A stretch of DNA of 64,000 nucleotides from Salarchaeum japonicum_A (GTDB lineage: Archaea; Halobacteriota; Halobacteria; Halobacteriales; Halobacteriaceae), in NCBI RefSeq assembly GCF_049705945.1, contig NZ_JBNAMV010000004.1, positions 1,922,001 to 1,986,000 of the forward strand, written 5' to 3'. Below are positions 58,068 to 64,000 of the stretch, piece by piece. Made by a program: the position numbers and the translations under genes. Position 1 is the stretch's first letter; the number at the start of each line of letters is the position of its first letter. The notes under the pieces were generated by a model. That model worked only from the letters and a program-made list of their open reading frames with translations, searched no databases and had not been told where the DNA came from.

Positions 58068-60020
58068 ATGCCATCCGGCAACAAGAGACGGAAGCAACAG
58101 AGCGACGAAGACGGCGGTGAGGGTGGTCTCGACCGTCGTCGCGTCATGCAGTACATGGCCGCGACCGGTGTGGCCGCGAGCCTCGCGGGCTGTAACAGCG
58201 GCGGGGGCGACACGACGACCTCGGGTACCACGACCTCGGGTACCACGGTGTCGCAGGACGAGATCCCGTCCGGCGGGACGTTCATCTACGGGACTACCGG
58301 AAACACGAACGGTCTGAACGTCTTCCGCGTCGGTGACGGTGAGACCTCCGCGCGAGCAGAGATGGTCATGGACCTGGGGTACGTCCGCGAGAGCCCCGCA
58401 TACTCGGACTTCCTCCCGCTTTGGTTCGAAGACATGACCGTCGAGCAGCCGGTCAACCAGATCGACATCAAACTCCGCGAGAACCTCCAGTTCGGCGAAG
58501 GGCACGGAGAACTCACCGCGGACGACTACCTCTGGTGTATCGACAACATCTGGACGGCCGACTGGGCGAACTTCACGTACGCCTCCGAGTTCACCGTCGG
58601 TAGCAACGAAGAACCGATCCAGTTCGAGAAAGTGGACAAGTACACGATTCGGGAGACCATCCCGAACTCGCGGCCGTTCTTCCCGTACAACGAGCCGCTC
58701 TCGTACATGTTCCCGATTCCGAAGGCGATCGCGCAGTCCTACGTCGAGGACCAGAACGCGGAGGGGCTCGCGCAGGACAACGCCATCATGCGCGCAACCT
58801 TCAACGGAAACCTCGGGCCGTGGGACCTCAAGCGGTGGTCCCAGCAGTCCGTCATGGAGTTCGAACGCGGGGAGGACTACTACCTCCGTGAGGCGGCCGC
58901 GAACGACGACCGCGTCCCCGAAATCTTCACCGAAGCGCCGTACTTCGACGAGTACCACTTCCAGTACTTCGACAAGGCCCAGACCGCACGGCAGGCGCTA
59001 CAGGCCGGCGAGATCGACGCGACGTTCATCCCGTCCACGCAGGTCGGGTCGTACGAGGGGAACGACTCCGACAACCTCCAGCTCTACCAGAACCCGTACC
59101 GGTCCTGGTCGGGCTACCTCGGCATCAACCACCGCGCGAACGGCTGGAGTCAGCTCCGGAACAAGAAAGTCCGGCACGCGATGGCGCACATCTACAACAA
59201 CGACTTCGTCGTCGAGAACATCTCCGAGGGTCGCGCTGCGACCCAGAACACGCTCCACCCGTCCTGGGGTCCGTACGCGCCCGACGACCCCGTGACGTTC
59301 GACGGGTCGATCGACAAGGCGAAGGAGCTCCTCAAGGAGGGGACGTCGAGCGACTACGGCTACAGCGGCGACACGTTCGTCGGCCCGGACGGCAACCAGG
59401 TCGAACTTACGGTCGTCTACCAGTCCGGCGAAACGGACGACCTGCGCGCCGCCTACCTCAAGCAGCGGCTGAGCCAGGTCGGTATCGCGCTCAACCAGGA
59501 AACCACCTCCTGGACGAGCCTCCTCAGCAACTACTTCGCGCCGGGGCAGAAGGCGTCCGGATTCTCCGGTACCATCGGGTACGGCGAGGACAACACCTCC
59601 GGCGGTCCCTACAACCCCGGTCCGTGGGACGAGGTCGTCTCCGGGAACTCTTGGGACTTCATGCTGACGCTCGGGTTCGGGTACGGTCCGCTCACGCCCG
59701 CGGGTACCATCGCGAGCCTGTTCAGCGAGAAGGGTAACTTCAACGCGTACGGGTACACGCCGGACGAGAACCTCGCCGCGATGCGCGACGAGGCACAGAC
59801 CGCGGAGAGCCGTGAAGCCGCACAGAGCACGATTCAGGAGATGCTGCTCTACCTCTCCGAAGAGCGTCCGGTCATCTTCGAGTACAACCCGTACAACTAC
59901 TACGCGTACCGCAACCAGGTGCAGAACATCGGCGAGAGCCCGCCGGACAGTTACTGGAAGATGCTCCAGGATCGTTCATCCACGCGGATGTTCTTCTCGA
60001 ACGGTTCGAGCGGCCGCTAG
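58068..60020 (+). CDS. dppA: Peptide-type ABC transporter substrate-binding lipoprotein (family 5)
   Basis: The 650-aa protein has a Tat-type signal (DRRRVMQYMAATGVAASLAGC) with a lipobox SLAGC, so it is exported folded and lipid-anchored. A Thr/Ser/Gly linker has a recent 15-bp repeat (58215-58244; TTSGT twice). The body is a family 5 solute-binding protein (FIYGTTGNTNGLNVFRVGD, YLWCIDNIWTADW, KKVRHAMAHIYNNDFVVENI). It captures oligopeptides or similar solutes. The ATG at 58068 is set by the TATA box. First gene of a five-gene operon. Confidence 0.9.
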   Translation: MPSGNKRRKQQSDEDGGEGGLDRRRVMQYMAATGVAASLAGCNSGGGDTTTSGTTTSGTTVSQDEIPSGGTFIYGTTGNTNGLNVFRVGDGETSARAEMVMDLGYVRESPAYSDFLPLWFEDMTVEQPVNQIDIKLRENLQFGEGHGELTADDYLWCIDNIWTADWANFTYASEFTVGSNEEPIQFEKVDKYTIRETIPNSRPFFPYNEPLSYMFPIPKAIAQSYVEDQNAEGLAQDNAIMRATFNGNLGPWDLKRWSQQSVMEFERGEDYYLREAAANDDRVPEIFTEAPYFDEYHFQYFDKAQTARQALQAGEIDATFIPSTQVGSYEGNDSDNLQLYQNPYRSWSGYLGINHRANGWSQLRNKKVRHAMAHIYNNDFVVENISEGRAATQNTLHPSWGPYAPDDPVTFDGSIDKAKELLKEGTSSDYGYSGDTFVGPDGNQVELTVVYQSGETDDLRAAYLKQRLSQVGIALNQETTSWTSLLSNYFAPGQKASGFSGTIGYGEDNTSGGPYNPGPWDEVVSGNSWDFMLTLGFGYGPLTPAGTIASLFSEKGNFNAYGYTPDENLAAMRDEAQTAESREAAQSTIQEMLLYLSEERPVIFEYNPYNYYAYRNQVQNIGESPPDSYWKMLQDRSSTRMFFSNGSSGR

Positions 60021-60052
60021 AACCTCCACCACCCTATCGACACCTCGTATTT

Positions 60053-61033
60053 ATGAAATGGTATATAGCAAAGCGCGTTCTGTGGACGTTCGTCGCGGTA
60101 TGGATCGCGCTCACGTTCACGTTCGCGCTCGTCACTGCGTCCCCGAACCAGGGCGAGATGCAGGCGATGATGAGCTGCGCCACATCCGGTGACGACCCCG
60201 CTGAGTGTAGAGAGCAGTACCGTGAACGGCAAGGCCTCGACACGCCCGTCACGGAGCGGTACGTGAACTACATGGTGAACATGGCGACCCTGAACTGGGG
60301 GTGGTCCGACTCACGGTCACAGGCGGTGATTCCAGCGATACTTGACGCATGGAAGTTCACCGCGCAGTACGCCATACCGGTCCTCATACTATCGACCCTG
60401 ATAGGCTACGGTATCGGCCTGTACTCGGCGTACAAACCGTACACGGTCACTGACTACGCCGGGTCGTTCGTGGCGTTCTTCGGCATCAGCATCCCGAACT
60501 TCTGGTTCGCCATCGTCCTGATAATGTTATTCGGGGTGAATATAAACGCCCTTCCGGTGTACTACCAGAGCGGCATACCACTGGAGTACGGGTGGATATC
60601 GGTGAAGAACTTCCTCCAACTCGTACTCCCCATCACGGTGCTGCTCACGGCGTCGCTCGCGTGGCAGATGCGGTACTCGCGAGCGCAGGCGCTTGAGCAG
60701 ATGAACCAAGAGTTCGTCAAGGTCGCGAAAGCGAAGGGCGCGAGCCAGTACCGCCTCATGATTCACCACGTCCTCCGGATGGCGGCGGTGCCGCTCTCGA
60801 CGAGTTTCGTCGGGAGCCTCCTCGCGATCTTCTGGTCGGGCTCCGTGATCATCGAACAGATATTCGCGATTCCCGGACTCGGGTACATGACGTACACCGC
60901 AATCGTCGAGCAGGACACGGCGCTCATCCTGGCGACCACCCTGCTCACGGTGTTCCTCGCGATCCTCGGGAACCTCCTCGAGGACATCGCGTACGTCGTG
61001 CTTGACCCGCGAATCGACTACGGTAACAGATAA
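60053..61033 (+). CDS. dppB: Peptide-type ABC transporter permease (DppB)
   Basis: The 326-aa permease starts MKWYIAKRVLWTFVAVWIALTFTF and has six helices, with the EAA loop RYSRAQALEQMNQEFVKVAKAKGASQYRLMIHHVLR and IFAIPGLGYMTYTAI near the C-terminus. It forms the channel with the DppC-like subunit. An N-terminal insert (ASPNQGEMQAMMSCATSGDDPAECREQY) carries two Cys in the extracellular loop. It starts 32 bp after the binding protein. Confidence 0.93.
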   Translation: MKWYIAKRVLWTFVAVWIALTFTFALVTASPNQGEMQAMMSCATSGDDPAECREQYRERQGLDTPVTERYVNYMVNMATLNWGWSDSRSQAVIPAILDAWKFTAQYAIPVLILSTLIGYGIGLYSAYKPYTVTDYAGSFVAFFGISIPNFWFAIVLIMLFGVNINALPVYYQSGIPLEYGWISVKNFLQLVLPITVLLTASLAWQMRYSRAQALEQMNQEFVKVAKAKGASQYRLMIHHVLRMAAVPLSTSFVGSLLAIFWSGSVIIEQIFAIPGLGYMTYTAIVEQDTALILATTLLTVFLAILGNLLEDIAYVVLDPRIDYGNR

Positions 61034-61035
61034 CT

Positions 61036-62199
61036 ATGTCATCAGATTACAACGACATCTCGTTCGAGGACATCGAGTGGGACTCCCAAGATGTCTCGAC
61101 GTTCGCCCTCACTCGAGCCGGACTCGTGGAGCTGCTGTCGTACCTCACAATCGCCGCGCTCTTCGTGTACGACCACTACGTCATTGAGAACGCACATCCG
61201 CTCATCTTCGGCTGGGACGTTCTCAGTGTCGAGTGGATGTTCCTCGTGACGATCGTGGCGATGTTCTTCCACGGGTTCTACCCGCTCTACAAGAACACAC
61301 GGATGCGGCAGTTCTACTGGAAGCGGTTCAAGAAGAACAAGATGGCCGTCATCGCGCTCGCCTGGCTCGGCTTCATCTTCGTCGTCGGCATCCTCGGGCC
61401 GGTCTTCGTCGACCCGCCACAGATCCGGTTCGACAACCGAATCCTCCCGCCCGCCGGCGTCACCGCAACCATCAACGGCGTCGAAAAGACGGGAACGATG
61501 CAGTACCCGTTCGGGACGTCCGCTGAGGGACGCGGCGTCCTCGCGCTCGTCGTGTACGGGATGCGCGTCAGCATGGAAGTCGGTTTCATCGCGACCGTGT
61601 TCACGGTCCTCATCGGCTCCCTCGTCGGCGCGGTCGCCGCGCTCGCGACCGCGATGGACATCGGCTGGATGGACGAAGTCCTCATGCGGTACACGGACAT
61701 CCAGTCCGTCTTCCCGACGTTCATGCTCCTGCTCCTGCTGACGTACCTCTTCGGCAGTAAGCTCTGGATGATCATACTCCTCTTCGGGTTCTTCAGCTGG
61801 GAGGGCGTCGCCCGGACGGTGCGTGGCGAGGCGCTCCAGCGCTCCGCGGAGGAGTACATCATGGCCGCACAGGCGTCCGGCGCGAACATGCTGTACGTCG
61901 TCCGCCAACACTTGATTCCGAACTCCGCGAACAGCATCATCATCAGCGCGACCGTCGCCGTCCCCGGGTTCATTCTCGGCGAGGCGTCGCTCGCGTTCCT
62001 CGGGTTCAGCGACCCGAACACGTTCTCGTGGGGTCGGACCATCGCGGCCGGTCAGGCGAACATCGAGCAGGCCTGGTGGATATCCACGATTCCGGGTATC
62101 TTCCTGTTCCTCACCGTGCTCGCGTTCTACTACGTCGGTGAGGCGATGCGTGACGCGATGGACCCGCGTCAGGAGGTCGGCGGAGGTGGCGGCCTATGA
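61036..62199 (+). CDS. dppC: Peptide-type ABC transporter permease (DppC) with N-terminal extension
   Basis: The 387-aa permease is about 80 residues longer than usual. Its extra N-terminal part has two hydrophobic helices (LVELLSYLTIAALFVYDHYV and WMFLVTIVAMFFHGFYPLY) before the standard start RFKKNKMAVIALAWLGFIFVVGI. The EAA loop is RTVRGEALQRSAEEYIMAAQASGANMLYVVRQHLIPN. It starts 2 bp after dppB and its end overlaps dppD by four bases. Confidence 0.92.
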   Translation: MSSDYNDISFEDIEWDSQDVSTFALTRAGLVELLSYLTIAALFVYDHYVIENAHPLIFGWDVLSVEWMFLVTIVAMFFHGFYPLYKNTRMRQFYWKRFKKNKMAVIALAWLGFIFVVGILGPVFVDPPQIRFDNRILPPAGVTATINGVEKTGTMQYPFGTSAEGRGVLALVVYGMRVSMEVGFIATVFTVLIGSLVGAVAALATAMDIGWMDEVLMRYTDIQSVFPTFMLLLLLTYLFGSKLWMIILLFGFFSWEGVARTVRGEALQRSAEEYIMAAQASGANMLYVVRQHLIPNSANSIIISATVAVPGFILGEASLAFLGFSDPNTFSWGRTIAAGQANIEQAWWISTIPGIFLFLTVLAFYYVGEAMRDAMDPRQEVGGGGGL

Positions 62200-63245
62200 G
62201 TGAGCCGCTCCTCTCGGTCGAAGACCTGAAGACGCACTTCCACACCGAGGACGGCACCGCGTACGCCGTCGACGGCGTCTCGTTCGACGTCGAACCGGGC
62301 GAGACCGTCGCCATCGTCGGCGAGTCCGGCAGCGGGAAGACGGTGACGAGCGAGTCAATCACGAAGATCCTGGACATGCCGCCCGGCGAAATCGTGCAGG
62401 GGTCCGTCACGTTCGACGGGATGGACCTCACGTCGATGACCGACAAGGAACTCCAGGAAATCCGCGGAAACCGCATCAGTCACATCTTCCAGAACCCGCA
62501 GAACGGACTGAACCCCGTGTACAAGGTCGGCCGACAGATCGGGGAGACGCTCCGCATCCACCGCGACGACCTCTCGAAGAAGGAGGTGCGGCGGCGCGTC
62601 ATCGAACTGCTCGACGAGACCGGGATTCCGGAAGCGAGCGCGCGCGTCGACGACTACCCGCACGAGTTCTCGGGCGGGATGAAACAGCGCGTGCTCATCG
62701 CGATGGCGCTCGCCTGCGACCCCGACCTCCTCATCGCGGACGAGCCGACGACCGCGCTCGACGTGACGATTCAGGCGCAAATCCTCCGCCTCCTCGAGGA
62801 CATCCAGGAGGAGATGGGGATGAGCATCATCTTCGTCACGCACGACCTCGGCGTCGTCTCCGAGATCGCGGACCGCGTCGTGGTGATGTACTCCGGGAAG
62901 GTCATGGAGACCGGAACGGTCGAGGACGTGTTCCAGAACCCCTCGCATCCGTACACGAACGCGCTCATCGAGTGCCTCCCGGGCCGCGGCCGGTCGATGA
63001 ACCGCATCCCGGGATCGCTTCCCAGCGTCACGAACCCACCGGACGGCTGTCGGTTCCACCCCCGGTGTGAGTTCGCGACCGAGGACTGTCGGACGGGCGA
63101 CCAGCCGCCCCTACACACTATCGAGGGGTCGCACGACGCCTCGTGTGTCTACTACGGGCCGGGGTACGACGCGTCCGACCTCTCGTTCGACAACGCGCAG
63201 AGCGCGAACCAGCAGGACGTAACCACCGACGGAGGTGAACGATGA
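62196..63245 (+). CDS. dppD: Peptide-type ABC transporter ATP-binding protein (DppD)
   Basis: The 349-aa ATPase has Walker A (GESGSGKTVTSES), Q loop (HIFQNPQNGLNP), signature (EFSGGMKQRVLIAMAL), Walker B (PDLLIADEPTTALDV) and H loop (IFVTHDLGVV). A C-terminal oligopeptide-transporter motif (NPPDGCRFHPRCEFATEDC) carries Cys residues. Overlaps dppC and dppF by four bases. Confidence 0.95.
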   Translation: MSEPLLSVEDLKTHFHTEDGTAYAVDGVSFDVEPGETVAIVGESGSGKTVTSESITKILDMPPGEIVQGSVTFDGMDLTSMTDKELQEIRGNRISHIFQNPQNGLNPVYKVGRQIGETLRIHRDDLSKKEVRRRVIELLDETGIPEASARVDDYPHEFSGGMKQRVLIAMALACDPDLLIADEPTTALDVTIQAQILRLLEDIQEEMGMSIIFVTHDLGVVSEIADRVVVMYSGKVMETGTVEDVFQNPSHPYTNALIECLPGRGRSMNRIPGSLPSVTNPPDGCRFHPRCEFATEDCRTGDQPPLHTIEGSHDASCVYYGPGYDASDLSFDNAQSANQQDVTTDGGER

Positions 63246-64000
63246 GCCAGCAGCTATCCAGATCCACGGACCGCGGCGAACCGCTCCTCGAAGTCCGGAA
63301 CCTCAAGAAGCACTACCCGATAACGCAGGGGTTGTTGAACACGGAGGTCGGCCGCGTGCGCGCGGTCGACGGCATCTCGTTCGACATCGCGCCCGGCGAA
63401 ACCGTCGGGCTCGTCGGCGAATCCGGCTGTGGGAAGTCCACGGCGGCGGAGAGCATCCTCCGCCTGGAGGACCCGACAGAGGGGAGCGTGAACTTCGACG
63501 GCGAGGACATCACGACGTACGACGACACCGAACTGAAGCGGTTCCGCCGCGAGGCGCAGATGATCTTCCAGAACCCGGATTCGAGCTTCGACCCCCGGAT
63601 GACGATGGGGGAATCCATCTCGGAGCCGCTCCGGATTCACAACGTCGGGCCGCGCCAGCGCCGTCTCGAAATCGCGCGAAACCTCCTGGAGCGCGTCGGC
63701 CTGAACGCCGACGACGCCGACCGGTACCCGCACGAACTCTCGGGCGGCCAGAAGCAGCGAGTCGCGCTCGCCCGCGCGCTCGTCGTGAATCCTCGGCTCA
63801 TCGTCGCCGACGAGCCGGTGAGCGCGCTCGACGTGTCCGTGCAGGCGGAAGTTCTCTCGCTGCTGCAGGATATCCAGGACGAGTTCGACCTCTCCATCCT
63901 CTTCATCAGTCACGACATGAGCGTCGTGCGCGAAGTCTGCGACCGCGTCGCGGTGATGTACCTCGGGAAGATTGTGGAGATCGGTTCGACGGAAGACCTC
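63242..64000 (+). CDS. dppF: Peptide-type ABC transporter ATP-binding protein (DppF), cut by window edge
   Basis: The visible 253 residues start MSQQLSRSTDRGEPLLEVRNLKKHYPI and include Walker A (GESGCGKSTAAESIL), signature (ELSGGQKQRVALARAL), Walker B (PRLIVADEPVSALDV) and the H loop (LFISHDMSVV). The C-terminal part lies beyond the window. It is the second ATPase of the heterodimeric transporter, and its ATG overlaps the dppD stop. Confidence 0.94.
   Translation, partial: MSQQLSRSTDRGEPLLEVRNLKKHYPITQGLLNTEVGRVRAVDGISFDIAPGETVGLVGESGCGKSTAAESILRLEDPTEGSVNFDGEDITTYDDTELKRFRREAQMIFQNPDSSFDPRMTMGESISEPLRIHNVGPRQRRLEIARNLLERVGLNADDADRYPHELSGGQKQRVALARALVVNPRLIVADEPVSALDVSVQAEVLSLLQDIQDEFDLSILFISHDMSVVREVCDRVAVMYLGKIVEIGSTEDL

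Overview
The window is chromosomal DNA of an extremely halophilic archaeon (class Halobacteria). The reasons are the high GC content, very acidic proteins (Asp/Glu rich, Lys poor), archaeal information-processing genes (aIF2 beta, RPA, RNase P Rpp21, Lhr helicase, 7S SRP RNA), isoprenoid-lipid genes, and TATA-like boxes centred about 26-30 nt before many start codons, which implies mostly leaderless mRNAs. The genus cannot be fixed from sequence reading. No insertion sequence, CRISPR array, tRNA or rRNA was seen. This is a dense core-genome segment with a few accessory modules.

Layout. 1-8.6 kb: thioesterase fragment, a nitronate monooxygenase gene interrupted by an in-frame TAG, moaC, nnr, acylphosphatase, an OGG1-type glycosylase, small conserved proteins, aIF2 beta, and a glutaredoxin-thioredoxin reductase fusion. 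8.6-18 kb: PHP phosphoesterase, arfC, the rpa1-rpap1-phosphoesterase operon, a creatininase-family (ArfB-like) protein and an Lhr helicase. 17.6-24.8 kb: a HalX response regulator with its PAS histidine kinase, a HAD hydrolase, a lipoprotein/ABC-2 permease/ATPase operon, and archaeal shikimate kinase with chorismate mutase. 24.8-30.1 kb: a co-directional block of DabA, DabB, a Lrp/AsnC regulator and beta-carbonic anhydrase, a putative inorganic-carbon capture module. 30.2-38.4 kb: cold-shock protein, UbiA prenyltransferase for archaeal lipids, cysteine synthase, SRP RNA, MscS channel, a 54-aa protein behind a DtxR-like palindrome, Rpp21, two glycosyltransferases. 38.4-49 kb: NDH-2-like flavoprotein, phosphomevalonate decarboxylase, SSADH, endonuclease III, M42 and M28 peptidases, polyprenyl diphosphate synthase, a degenerate NAD-kinase homologue and a minimal flavoprotein. 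49.3-57.3 kb: CoaBC and a complete seven-gene Mrp/Mnh Na+/H+ antiporter operon. 57.3-64 kb: a purine phosphoribosyltransferase and a peptide-type ABC transporter operon (binding protein, two permeases, two ATPases, the last cut by the window edge).

The most interesting points are the DAB carbon-pump/carbonic-anhydrase/AsnC block with a perfect palindrome next to its TATA box; the amber-interrupted nitronate monooxygenase; the Grx-TrxR fusion with an altered FAD motif; an NAD-kinase homologue without the GGDG motif; an uncharacterised lipoprotein-ABC-2 operon; and five convergent gene pairs whose stop codons interlock over four bases. Gene calls are family-level readings made without database searches.
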